Shown here: positions 17,505 to 28,229 of the stretch, in pieces
How the letters are laid out: every line of letters begins with the position of its first letter
Position numbering within the stretch: position 1 is the first letter of the stretch
NCBI GenBank assembly: GCA_003952965.2
Contig: CM025852.1
Coordinates: 20,719,915-20,783,914 of the forward strand
DNA: 64,000 nucleotides
From: Morella rubra
Taxonomy: Eukaryota > Streptophyta > Magnoliopsida > Fagales > Myricaceae
Direction: 5' to 3'
Position numbers and translations under genes: made by a program
Notes under the pieces: generated by a model
What the model saw: the letters and a program-made list of their open reading frames with translations, nothing else
Told to the model about the DNA's origin: nothing
Databases searched by the model: none

Positions 17505-19698
17505 GGCTGTCTTAAACTGTCCCGGTCTTCTTTTTTTTTTTTTTTTTTCTGTTTTCCTTTTCTTCTTGAAACTCCTTTTCCTTCACTTCTTCTCCCCTTC
17601 TGATGGGTGCTTTAAACTCTTTGTGCTATGTACAGAAGTAACGCATGGATCAGGTTGAAACCATTCCCGATATGCATGCAAGAAGGCAGTTGTGATGGTT
17701 GTTCTTTTGGGCTTTTTAGGCTGTTGGGAAGATTAGAAGTTCAAAAGTACAATGCAAGGGGGCGCATGCCTACCAGAAATCTAAATGAAGAAAAGAAACA
17801 AAATTATGCGCGGGGAGGGAAGACAGGAGAGCCACTCAACACCTTTCGTTTGGTTTTTTACCCTATAAAGCTATTTGGTTTCTTAATTCCATATACCATT
17901 TTGGGTAGTTACCGAGTAACTAGCTTTCCCATCTCATTGTTTTCTTTTTTTGTAGTCATTTCAATCTAAAGGGTCAAACATCACCTTATTCTTAGGCTAA
18001 CCAAACAGAGTATATCGTCTGTGAAAAAGACAAAAAAAAAAAAAAAAAACAGCATCGAGAATATAAAACATAATCCAGACTCAAAATATCTTATATTCGA
18101 ACCAAGCACCGACTTTTGTGCTTTTCCCCAGCACCATTCGAAGAAGATACATTTTAGCTGGAATATTTTTTTTTTTTTTATCCAATGTGGCTTCCTTTAG
18201 ATTGTTTTTGCGCAATTTTATTTTCTTAATTAGATGTTATAACTGTTTTTTTTTTTTTTCCCTTAGGGACATACCATAGTTAAGTCTATAACATATATAA
18301 GAAAAAATTATGCTAAGAATTAAGTAAGAACTCCAGCAAAGGAGATATCCTTTCATATTGAGCCAGCTAATCAAGATCATTTTCAATTTGTTGTCGAATT
18401 GGATAGTTCACTCCCAAAGGAGAAAAGACAACGTATAGACCCTACAATATTTAATGATGCTTGTATTAATTGTTGGCCAGTGCAGGTCCTACAACAATTA
18501 ATGCATGTTGTGTTTTTCTCTCTCCGAATAAAACCATTCAATTTGACCAACAAATTAGAAAGAATTATGTTCTGAGTCACTAGTAAGTAATATGGTTAAC
18601 AAATCATGACTACAATTTGGCTAGATAATTTTTTTGTGAGCATAATTGAACAGTTGGAATATCAAACAATATTCCATTCGAAGCATGTGTAGATCACCTG
18701 GTAATAGTCTTGTCAACAGATTAGGCAACTTTTTGGGGTCTCATATTAGATGGCCAATCTTAGTGGCCTCAGATCTTTACTGTAACTGTTGTCTCGAGGG
18801 GCATCCGCTCACTCCTTAGCAACTTCTTGTCATGGACCTCGTTGTCCATTTATGTTGGCATGGATGAATTTTTAGAGAAATTGGGAACGCGATGCTTGAA
18901 TATCCATTCCTCCAATTATCGTCATTTTCGGCAGAGATATTTCCAAGTCTTTAGATTCGCTTAAAATTTACGAGCCTTTGGGCCTATTTAGATGAGACCT
19001 TTTTATGGTCAATTGGAGGCAGGCCTTTAAGGTCAATCAATGTATAGCTCTTTAAACTTTAAATAATGTTGTAATGGACTCTATGCTTTGGTACTTGTAT
19101 ATGGCCGTGGAAAGTATCTGTACTTGTAAGTTGCCAAAAAAATGAAGTTCACGATTGCTTAGGAAAAAGAAAAAAGAAAAAAAAGGTACAATGGAGGGAC
19201 TGTAGTTACCCAAGGAACTAGTCTGGGCAGAAACTCCAAGAAACTAGTCTAGGCAGAAGCTCTATGCCCGTTGTCAGATTGAAGAAAGCAAGGTGAATTG
19301 TGGGTATTGAAGGATGGACAGCTCAATTCATGGGGCAGGCATCACTCAATAGTCATAATTCGGAAGTGGAACACCATTTAGGCCATGTTCTACTTGGTCT
19401 AACAGGCTGTAAAAACCTTCTGACTGCAGATCTCTTTTGAGGAGGTTTCAATAGACTTTTCCAAAACATACTTTTGGGAGGCCAAAATGCGAAGAATATG
19501 TGATTGCAAGTATCCTACCCAGGAGCTTATCTAGTATGAGACTTTGATATTTCTTCGTTTGTAGTCTTTTTTTTTTGTAAGTTAATGCGTTTTCATTAAC
19601 ACCTTTTAATTATAGGCTAAAATCAATTTCACCCAAGTTTCAAAACGAAGATTTTAGTCCTTCATGTTTGGAACATGATCAATTATTGTCTTCCGTTT

Positions 19699-20103
19699 AA
19701 AAAACAGGCTTAAATGCACCAGATACTCCTGCAGTATTTTGATTTTGCAAATATGTCCCTGAGTAAGAAAAGTTGGTTTTATATTCCTGAGGTAACTTTT
19801 CGATTTAAAATATGCCCTTCCGTCAGTCTCCGTTTAAAAAATTAACGGTTGTACTCTGGTGCTGGTGGTCTACTGGTCTGCTGCAATGGTCTGCTGTTAT
19901 GGTCTCTGGTCTGATTATGTGGTGCTGGTCTGGTCTGCTGGTATGGTGTGTTGGTTTGCTGACTGTTAATTTTTTAAACAGAGGGGCATATTTTAAATCG
20001 AAAGGTTATCTCAGGGATATAAAACCAGCTTTTCTTACTTCAGGGACATATTTGCAAAATCAAAATACCACATGGGTATCTGGTGCATTTAAGCCTAAAA
20101 AAC
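19699..20103. mobile_element. Foldback MITE-like element with 7-bp target-site duplication
   Basis: Terminal inverted repeats AGGCTTAAATGCACCAGATA (from 19706) and TATCTGGTGCATTTAAGCCT (ending 20096) are perfect over 20 bp, and imperfect pairing continues for about 150 bp inward. Immediately outside is AAAAAAC on both sides (19699-19705 and 20097-20103). The centre (about 19866-19965) is an unpaired GGTCTG/TGGT-rich simple sequence. No transposase. Long TIRs suggest a Mutator-like or other foldback family; the A-rich duplication makes its exact length uncertain. Confidence 0.8.
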
Positions 20104-20863
20104 ATGCAAAATGATCAAAATATCCTTCTAAGACAAAATTACCAAAATACTCTTCTAACTCAAACCAAAGAAACATAAAGGACGTAAATCTCCATTTTGA
20201 AACTTAAGGGATGCAAGATTAATTTTGACCAATAATTAAGAGGCTTATTATGACATTACATTACACTTTCGCCTTCCAAAACTATAATCTCATTTGCAAT
20301 TTACCTTCCCAAACTATTACCATTCGTAATTGACCCAACTCAAATTACCACTTTGTTACAATTTGCCTTCCAAGTGAATCTAATAGTTAAAATAGAGAAA
20401 AACTATGCCAAGTGGCACAATCTCAATAAGATCTTTTACCCATAGGGCACATCGCAAAGAAGGGGTAATTTGAGGGGTTTTATTATTAGTTTTTCCTTTT
20501 ATTACCAAAAAAACAAATCACAAAAAGTGGTAATTTGCAGGTGAATTACAAATGAGGTGGGCACCCATCCTAAGCAAAGCCAATATTCACTAATTCGTAG
20601 GATGCACGACGTCCAAAGCATGAGTAGGCAGTAAACAAAGCCCGAAAGAGGTCGTCTTGGAGTTTGGTTGCCAAGGAAAGCAACGAATAGTACTTTTCCT
20701 ATCGTCCTCGTGCTAGAAAACTACGCAGACAACCACCCAAAACTTCAAAACTTCATACTCCAACGGGAGAAGTTTGGAATAAGGATGCATAACACCACAC
20801 GGAAAAGCCGTTTGAGATTCAACTTCGACCTGTGGGGAAAACATATATAGGTGAGTCGTTCTT

Positions 20864-20871
20864 TATAAATA
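20864..20871 (+). promoter_or_regulatory. TATA box of the RTM2-like gene
   Basis: TATAAATA lies 79 bp before the chosen ATG, implying a transcription start near 20895 and a roughly 50-nt leader. This placement supports 20943 rather than the in-frame ATG at 20832, which would lie upstream of the TATA box. Confidence 0.45.
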
Positions 20872-20942
20872 AGATTGCATTCAACATTAAGCACCACAAC
20901 ATCCATCATCTCCAATCAAGTTCAGCTGGTGTTTGCTCATCC

Positions 20943-22087
20943 ATGGAGACTCTTAGAGGTACAAGAGGGATTGGAGGGACAGGAAGCTCGCATAATCCTG
21001 CAGTAGAAGAAATTGTACCTAGTTCAGGATGGACGGAGGACGCAGATGGCCATTATCTCCTCATGGATCTGCCTGGTAATACAACTCCATATATTTGTCA
21101 CCATTTCTACTCGAACTCCAAATATTCTAGTTCAATCTTTAGGCGCATATTTAGAGAGGAAAACAATGACTCCATTAAAAGGAAATTAAGATATATATAT
21201 AATTCTGTTCTTGTCATGGTACTTTCAGAATCTTCTGTGTGAAGAAAAGCACAATGATAGGTTTATGTAATTGGAAAAAAGTTTGCCATCTTCATGATGG
21301 GAAACTTGATGAGTGATTTTCCTTCGTTGAAAGGCGATCTTACCTTTTCCTAGGCACTTGAGTTTAACAATGGCATCCAGTTAGATGAAGCACAGAAGGT
21401 TTGAAAGGAACATATTCCAATTACCCAAAGGAGAGGTGTCCCATGAGTAGTAGCATTCATGCAGTTGTTTATAAGGTTTATGTTTCATATTCTACAAGTG
21501 GAGCTTATATTAAGAAATTGAAATGAATTTTCCTCACATTTTGTCTTTTAGGTTTCAAGAAGGAAAAAGTTAAGCTTCAGGTTGATAGCTCAGGCCATAT
21601 AAAAGTCAGTGGTGAAAGGCTAGTAAACGAGGGCAAATACATCCATTTTGAGCAAAGATTTCGACTGCCAGAAAATTCAGACGCCGATAATGTCGCTGGC
21701 AAGTTTGATGGTGAGATCCTGTATGTGACCGTCCCAAAGCAAGTAGTAGAAGAAAAGAGAGACTCTGAGGTTGTGAAAGAAAATGTCAGTGGCAGAGCAC
21801 CAGAAAATGAACATGAAAAACCTACCAGTGATCAGAATTTCAACAGAGATGGCCACCAACAGGGTAATGTCCAAGGCAGCCATAGTGCAGAGAAGAAAGA
21901 GCACAAGGGAAATCCCCCAATAAGTTTCTCTGCAGAGACCATAAAGAAATGGGAGAATGAATCTACTGTCAACTTGGGAAATCTTCTGAAGATGCTGAAA
22001 AGAAATAAGGGGATTGTTATTACAGCTCTATTAGCATTTTCACTGGGGGTGCTTGTGTCACGTAAGTTGGATTCAGCTGGACACTGA
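20943..22087 (+). CDS. RTM2-like HSP20/alpha-crystallin-domain protein with C-terminal membrane anchor
   Basis: Two exons, 20943-21075 and 21552-22087, joined in frame across a GT-AG intron to 222 aa. Residues about 27-112 form a small-heat-shock-like beta-sandwich: GWTEDADGHYLLMDLPGFKKEKVKLQVD, SGHIKVSGER and a GKFDGEILYVTVPK strand. A charged Glu/Lys-rich linker follows, then a single hydrophobic segment near 198-214 (GIVITALLAFSLGVLVS). This layout matches RESTRICTED TEV MOVEMENT 2-type and related inactive small HSPs of plants, which are membrane-anchored and in Arabidopsis restrict long-distance movement of potyviruses in phloem. Whether this member has that role is unknown; most family members are uncharacterised. 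A TATA box lies 79 bp upstream. Confidence 0.85.
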
Positions 22088-25000
22088 GGAACCTATCGAC
22101 CCTGCACCGTTTATATTGTCTACCTTCACCTGATTACTATCCTTGTATGGCTGCATATTTGTTATCACATTGGCATGGACATCTGCCTACGTACAGAATA
22201 AAAATGATTTGTTGAAAATCCAAATAAATAAGAACCATCTTTTCTGGCTTGGACTTTTTGAACTGTACAATACAAATATGGTAACCCAGTAAGCTCTTCA
22301 ATCTTATCTTAGAGACAAATCTTTAGGAGAGGATTGGAAGAGAATACAAAATGACCTCCGAGCACACACCAAGCTTGAGTATCTCTTGCTATGACAAGAG
22401 AGAGTTGCAGTTCTGAAGCCAAGGGACACGTTATTAAAGCAAACGTTTAGCATGTGTTATGGAGACAGCAGAGAGTACTCACTCAGATTGAGAAAAGAAG
22501 AGCCAAAACAAATTATTAGTTTTCCAATTCACTATAGCAAACTATAAGAGACTCTTGCAGACAATCCAGTAAGGAGCAGCAGTTCTTACTTTATATAGGA
22601 ACTAGCTAATACAATTTATTTTTCTCGTCTTCTGGAAAATTTTTCTTTCTTCCTTTTTCTGGTTATCATCCTTGCTGGACAGTTATATAGCATGCTTTTC
22701 TTTCTGTTCTAAATTTAGGCATGCATTCCGGATATGGTTTAGGAAGAAAATTGGGACTAACCTGTGACACACGAGTTTAACAGTATACTAGCCGCAAATT
22801 ATGCATAACAAATGGTACAGAGCAGACAGATATGAGATCATGAAGCTTCTCCAAAAGTCAAATAGTGCCATTACAATATTGCTATTTTATAGTCTCTTGC
22901 AACCAATAATAATAGCCTCACGAATTGGTTGGAACAGAGTAGATATATAACATATCCAAAGACACTTTAAAGCAGATATAATTAATCCAATTATCAGACA
23001 ATAAGAATGTATACTGAAGGGACATCGCTGACTATTTACTCTCCTGAATCCATCATTTTTTGTGCATCATAAATAGATCAGCCAACGGCAGAAAAAGCTC
23101 CCCTATCTAAAAGTGGCAGTAATCACTGTTAACTTGCCAAATCTAATTTCAAAGTTGATAAATCAATACCGATCGAGTCCAGCTTCCCAACATAGCATTT
23201 CCTGTAAAACATTAATGTAGTTGGATTCCTGTACGTTTGAGTTAGTTGTTGCCTTAGTTTCAGATGTGGTAGAATTTGATTGGCTCAAAATCAAGGTAGT
23301 CACAGGAAAAGAAAGGATCTGCCGTTCCTCTTTTAGCTAATATTCTTTGAGGTATACAAGCTTTGCATTGATCTCATCCACCGATCCCCCACAAGAATAT
23401 GCCAAAAACAAAGCAGCATCAATTCAAAATTTTCTTTTATCTTGTAGGATCGGATTCCACAAGCAGTAGTCCACCAATTCTGAAAAAGGAACCTAGAAAT
23501 GACGCGGGAGGGAGAAGCTTCTTTGGCATTCGTGCCAAAAGTTGTGACTTATGTCCTACAAGCTACTTTTTTATAGTTCACAAAGAAAAAGTGTTTAGCA
23601 GAATAGCAAATTTTCTGCACTTATAATATGCAGTTGGATTTAGATGAACGTGTCTTTGACTACGTAAGGAGATTATTGAGGCCAGGAGCTTCCAACTGTA
23701 TTCAGGATTGCTGAATGCAGAAAAGGAAAGCAACTGGTCTTTGAGACTGTTGACAAGGGATGTATGGAAGAATAAGAGAACCCCAGAAGAAATAAAGGTG
23801 ATGCTTTGTCTTTGAACTTTATTCAAAATGTGGGTGCTTTTGACGAAAAGGAGAGGGCCACAGTTGGGAGGTGGAATCATGTGCCTTCTTGCAGGAGGCT
23901 GGAGGCATCTGAGCTGTGGGGTACGATTGTGAATGCTGAAGTTATTATCAAGGTACCTACGCTATAAGGTATATAGACTGGATAGTTTGACAAAATCACC
24001 ATTGCAATTTTCAAACCCTGTATCAATCTTGGCTCAAGTTTTATTCCAATCTAAAACCTCAAATGCATTACAAAGCTCTTGCCCTAAACTAACTTCTATC
24101 TGAGTTCACACAGGATGCTCTGATGAGCAAGGCACACAGAACATCAGGGCACCTTCGTTTTCCTCAACTCAAACAAATTACACTATACCCCATAGTCCAT
24201 AACACGTAAAATAATGGAGGATTTGCAAACCCCATGTTATTATTTGTTTGAGAGGAAAGCTCTTCTCACACAAAGAATAATATAATATAGAACATGATCT
24301 GTACTCTTTGATATAAAAGCACATAGACAAGTGTTTTGCGGGGAGAAATTTAGACATTTTAGCCCAGTATCTACTCAGCCATCCCAGATTTAGGACTGAG
24401 TGGGACCCATCAAACCAGTTTGCGTTCTTTGCACAGCTCTAGCATTTTCGAACATTACTCTAAAAAAGAAGACGTAACTTTCGAGTCGTTAAAATGGAGG
24501 ACATGACTTTTCCATCAGGATCTGAATTCTTCTCCCCCACCACAGGCGGCCCAAAAAAAAAAATGGAAGACGAAGAAGAGGAAGAGGAAGAAGCAAAAGG
24601 CAAGCAGAAAAATATATGCTTAATTGATTACAATAGGATCAAGAGCAACAAAGATTATTCATTTCTTCTTGCTTGGACTTGTTACAGTAAAAGAATAAAT
24701 AAAATCACTGAGAAGATAAAATAATAAAATAAAATAAAAGACAAAGGATGAGGTGGATAACGAACCTATAAAGGAGGGAAGCCGAAAAGTTGAAAGAAAA
24801 CCTTCACGGGAGAGAATGGAATCCTCTCTCCCCCACTACCACTGCAACCTCCTGAACCAACTTCCTTCCTCCACGATAACATTCCCTTCCTCATCTCATG
24901 AGCAACAAACAGTCTGAAATACCCAAAAAACCAAAAATATAACCTAAACAGTAATACTAATATTATTCCGAAACGAAAACCGAGATGCTCCTATAGCTAC

Positions 25001-25136
25001 CACAAATTCAAACAAGCACTCACCTCAAAAGCAAACCCGTCTCTCTCCTCTTTCTCTGTCTTTGTCTCTGTCTCCTCCGCTATCAACGGCCGCCCACCGT
25101 TTAACTGACTACCCACGGCTCAATCCAAATGAGACA
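22088..25136. other. Gene-free interval, RTM2-like 3' flank to QKY 5' leader
   Basis: About 3 kb. The first ~150 bp look like 3' UTR (AATAAAA near 22198). I see no supported gene; short frames at 23399-23880 and 24494-24724 have no recognisable similarity, the latter being low-complexity Glu. The last 350 bp form the QKY promoter and pyrimidine-rich leader. Confidence 0.5.
24767..24773 (+). promoter_or_regulatory. Candidate TATA box of the QKY-type gene
   Basis: TATAAAG precedes a CT-rich stretch (CTCTCTCCCCC near 24825) and lies 370 bp before the ATG, implying a leader of about 330 nt. Based on position and motif only. Confidence 0.35.
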
Positions 25137-28100
25137 ATGAACCCGACGTCTTCTCACACACCGCCGCACCAGCCCAGAACGACCAGGAAACTCATTGTTG
25201 ACGTCGTCAACGCACGCGACCTACTTCCCAAGGATGGCCAGGGCAGTTCCAGCCCTTACGTCGTCGCCGACTTCGACGGCCAAAAGAAGCGGACCTCCAC
25301 CAAGTATCGGGACCTTAATCCCGAATGGAACGAGTCCCTCGAGTTCGTCGTCTCCGACCCGGAGCACATGGAATCCGAGGAGCTCGAGATCGAGGTCTTC
25401 AACGATAAGAAGTACAGCAGCAACACTGGTAGTGGCCGTAAAAACCATTTCCTTGGGAGGGTAAAGTTTTGTGGTAGCCAGTTTGCTAAGCGAGGCCATG
25501 AGGGATTGGTTTACTTTCCACTGGAGAAGAAGAGCGTGTTCAGTTGGATCAGGGGAGAGATTGGCTTAAGATTTTACTACTACGATGAGCTGGTCGATGA
25601 CAACCCGCCAACGCAGCCTCCTCCGGATGATGTGCCCCCTGTTTCGGAGAAGCCGAAGCAGCCGGGGGTTGTGGTGGTGGAAGAAGGTAGGATTTTTGAG
25701 GTTCCGGCACCGGTGGACGTTGGCCACGATGGCTCGCATTCGCCGCCGGTTGTGGTCATCGAGGAGTCACCACCGCCTCATGTGGTTCACTATCATTCGG
25801 AGCCGCCGGAGGTACCAGGTATGGGTCCTACTGCGATATCGGAGGCACGTCTTCCGCCAGAGGTGAGGATGATGCAGAGCGCGAGAGCTGGAGGAGGTGA
25901 AAGGGTCAGGGTTATGAAGAGGCCCAACGGAGATTACTCACCAAGAGTGATTACTGGAAGGGTTACGAAGGACGCAACCGAGAGGGTCCATCCATACGAT
26001 TTGGTCGAACCGATGCAGTATTTGTTCGTACGGATAGTGAAGGCGCATGGCCTCGCGCCGAACGAGAATCCGTACGTGAAAATCCGGACGTCGACACACT
26101 ATGTGAAATCGAAGCCGGTGAGTCACAGACCCGGAGAACCGACCGACTCGCCCGAATGGCATCAGGTCTTCGCGCTTGGGCACAGCCGGCCCGACTCGGT
26201 GGGTTCGACCTTGGAGATATCCGTTTGGGACTCGCCGTCTGAGCATTTCCTCGGCGGCGTCTGCTTCGACCTCTCCGATGTTCCCGTACGAGATCCCCCT
26301 GACAGTCCATTAGCTCCGCAGTGGTTTCACCTGGAAGGCGGTTCCGCCGATCAACATCCAGGCAGGGTGTCCGGCGACATTCAGCTCTCCGTCTGGATCG
26401 GTACTCAAGCTGACGATGCATTCCCTGAAGCGTGGAGTTCCGATGCGCCGCATGTAGCGCACACCCGGTCGAAGGTGTATCAGTCGCCGAAGCTGTGGTA
26501 TCTGAGAGTCACGGTAATCGAAGCGCAGGACCTTCACATTGCTCCGAATTTACCTCCATTAACGGCGCCAGAGATTCGCGTCAAAGCACAGCTAGGTTTC
26601 CAGTCCGTACGAAGCAGGCGAGGGTCCATGAGCAATCACAGTGCTTCGTTCCACTGGAACGAAGACCTCATATTCGTGGCCAGCGAGCCTCTGGAGGACT
26701 CCCTAATTCTGCTCGTCGAGGACCGTACGACCAAGGAAGCCACACTCCTCGGCCACGTCATCTTACCAGTGAGCTCAATCGATCAACGGCTTGATGAGCG
26801 CTACGTGGCTTCGAAATGGTTCGCGCTGGAATGTGGCGGTGGCAGTTGCGGTGGAGGCGGTGGGTCCTACTGCGGTAGAATCCACCTGCGTCTTTGCTTG
26901 GAGGGTGGCTACCACGTGCTCGACGAAGCGGCGCACGTGTGCAGCGATTTTAGGCCCACGGCTAAGCAGCTCTGGAAGCCGGCTATTGGGATTTTAGAGC
27001 TGGGGATCCTAGGGGCTCGCGGCTTGCTCCCGATGAAAACAAAGAGTCCGGGCAAAGGGTCCACAGATGCATACTGTGTGGCCAAGTATGGCAAAAAGTG
27101 GGTCCGGACCCGTACTATCACTGACAGCTTTGATCCACGCTGGAACGAGCAGTACACGTGGCAGGTCTACGATCCGTGCACGGTTTTGACTGTAGGAGTC
27201 TTCGACAACTGGCGCATGTTCGCTGACGTGGCGGACGACAAGCCGGACTGCCGCATAGGCAAAGTACGGATACGTGTATCTACGCTGGAGAGTAACAAGG
27301 TGTATACGAATTCGTACCCGTTACTGGTTCTGGTGAGAAGTGGGTTGAAGAAAATGGGCGAGATTGAGGTGGCGGTTCGGTTTGCCTGCCCGTCACTCTT
27401 GCCGGAGACGTGCGCTATTTACGGACAGCCACTGCTTCCGAGAATGCACTACCTCCGGCCTCTCGGGGTGGCCCAGCAAGAGGCGTTACGTGGGGCGGCC
27501 ACGAAGATGGTGGCCGCGTGGCTTGCCAGGTCCGAACCACCTCTGGGGAAGGAGGTGGTTCGGTACATGTTGGACGCGGACTCACACACCTGGAGCATGA
27601 GGAAGAGCAAGGCTAATTGGTTTCGGATCGTGGCAGTTCTGGCATGGGCGGTGGGGTTGGCAAAATGGTTGGACGGTATCCGGAGGTGGCGAAACCCGGT
27701 TACAACAGTTCTTGTCCATGTCTTATATTTGGTGCTTGTTTGGTACCCAGATTTGGTAGTCCCAACGGGTTTTCTATACGTGTTCTTGATTGGAGTTTGG
27801 TATTATCGCTTTCGGCCCAAGATACCGGCGGGGATGGATATCCGCTTGTCCCAAGCCGAAACGGTTGACCCTGATGAACTGGACGAGGAATTCGACACTA
27901 TTCCAAGCTCTAAACCACCGGACATAATTAGAGCCAGGTACGACCGATTAAGAATGTTGGCTGCAAGGGTCCAAACAGTTTTGGGTGATTTCGCAGCCCA
28001 AGGTGAAAGGGTCCAAGCCCTGGTGAGCTGGAGGGACCCAAGGGCCACTAAGTTGTTCATTGGGGTATGCCTAGTGATCACTGTAGTACTCTACGTGGTG

Positions 28101-28229
28101 CCACCCAAAATGGTGGCTGTGGCCTTAGGGTTCTACTATTTACGGCATCCCATGTTCCGGGACCCCATGCCTCCGGCTAGTTTAAATTTCTTCAGGCGGC
28201 TTCCAAGCTTGTCCGACCGATTGCTGTAG
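25137..28229 (+). CDS. QKY: QUIRKY-type multiple C2 domain and transmembrane protein (MCTP)
   Basis: A single uninterrupted frame of 1030 aa. Domains: C2A (about 18-140; KLIVDVVNARDLLPKDGQGS), a Pro-rich linker (about 160-285), C2B from about 293 (MQYLFVRIVKAHGLAPNE), C2C from about 451 (LWYLRVTVIEAQDLHIAP), C2D from about 616 (GILELGILGARGLLPMK), and the C-terminal PRT_C region from about 820 with hydrophobic membrane segments, ending RRLPSLSDRLL. The linker words VVVVEEGRIFEVP and VVVIEESPPPHVV plus four C2 domains match QUIRKY/MCTP15, a plasmodesmal ER-plasma membrane tether that works with the STRUBBELIG receptor kinase in organ shape. An ATG 25 codons upstream (25062) is in frame, but homologues start at the MNPT-type Met before RKL, so 25137 was chosen. 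GC-rich compared with its surroundings, as is usual for this gene. Confidence 0.95.
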   Translation: MNPTSSHTPPHQPRTTRKLIVDVVNARDLLPKDGQGSSSPYVVADFDGQKKRTSTKYRDLNPEWNESLEFVVSDPEHMESEELEIEVFNDKKYSSNTGSGRKNHFLGRVKFCGSQFAKRGHEGLVYFPLEKKSVFSWIRGEIGLRFYYYDELVDDNPPTQPPPDDVPPVSEKPKQPGVVVVEEGRIFEVPAPVDVGHDGSHSPPVVVIEESPPPHVVHYHSEPPEVPGMGPTAISEARLPPEVRMMQSARAGGGERVRVMKRPNGDYSPRVITGRVTKDATERVHPYDLVEPMQYLFVRIVKAHGLAPNENPYVKIRTSTHYVKSKPVSHRPGEPTDSPEWHQVFALGHSRPDSVGSTLEISVWDSPSEHFLGGVCFDLSDVPVRDPPDSPLAPQWFHLEGGSADQHPGRVSGDIQLSVWIGTQADDAFPEAWSSDAPHVAHTRSKVYQSPKLWYLRVTVIEAQDLHIAPNLPPLTAPEIRVKAQLGFQSVRSRRGSMSNHSASFHWNEDLIFVASEPLEDSLILLVEDRTTKEATLLGHVILPVSSIDQRLDERYVASKWFALECGGGSCGGGGGSYCGRIHLRLCLEGGYHVLDEAAHVCSDFRPTAKQLWKPAIGILELGILGARGLLPMKTKSPGKGSTDAYCVAKYGKKWVRTRTITDSFDPRWNEQYTWQVYDPCTVLTVGVFDNWRMFADVADDKPDCRIGKVRIRVSTLESNKVYTNSYPLLVLVRSGLKKMGEIEVAVRFACPSLLPETCAIYGQPLLPRMHYLRPLGVAQQEALRGAATKMVAAWLARSEPPLGKEVVRYMLDADSHTWSMRKSKANWFRIVAVLAWAVGLAKWLDGIRRWRNPVTTVLVHVLYLVLVWYPDLVVPTGFLYVFLIGVWYYRFRPKIPAGMDIRLSQAETVDPDELDEEFDTIPSSKPPDIIRARYDRLRMLAARVQTVLGDFAAQGERVQALVSWRDPRATKLFIGVCLVITVVLYVVPPKMVAVALGFYYLRHPMFRDPMPPASLNFFRRLPSLSDRLL

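Larger units (their letters stand above)
17505..20942. other. Gene-free interval upstream of pectate lyase and of the RTM2-like gene
   Basis: About 3.4 kb between divergently oriented genes. It contains several T or A homopolymers (near 17530, 18030, 18170, 18250), a foldback MITE-like element at about 19.7-20.1 kb, and a low-complexity block around 20260-20540 with recurring CAATTTGCCTTCC/AATTTACCTTCC-like words. No frame in it shows a recognisable protein. The pectate lyase promoter should lie just above 17504. Confidence 0.5.

Noticed and set aside
20832..20942. Upstream in-frame ATG for the RTM2-like gene
   Set aside because: It lies before the best TATA box and would add 37 residues absent from the family; 20943 preferred.
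25963..26421. Arg-rich minus-strand frame inside QKY
   Set aside because: Antisense shadow of a GC-rich coding region whose plus-strand frame is clearly the real one.
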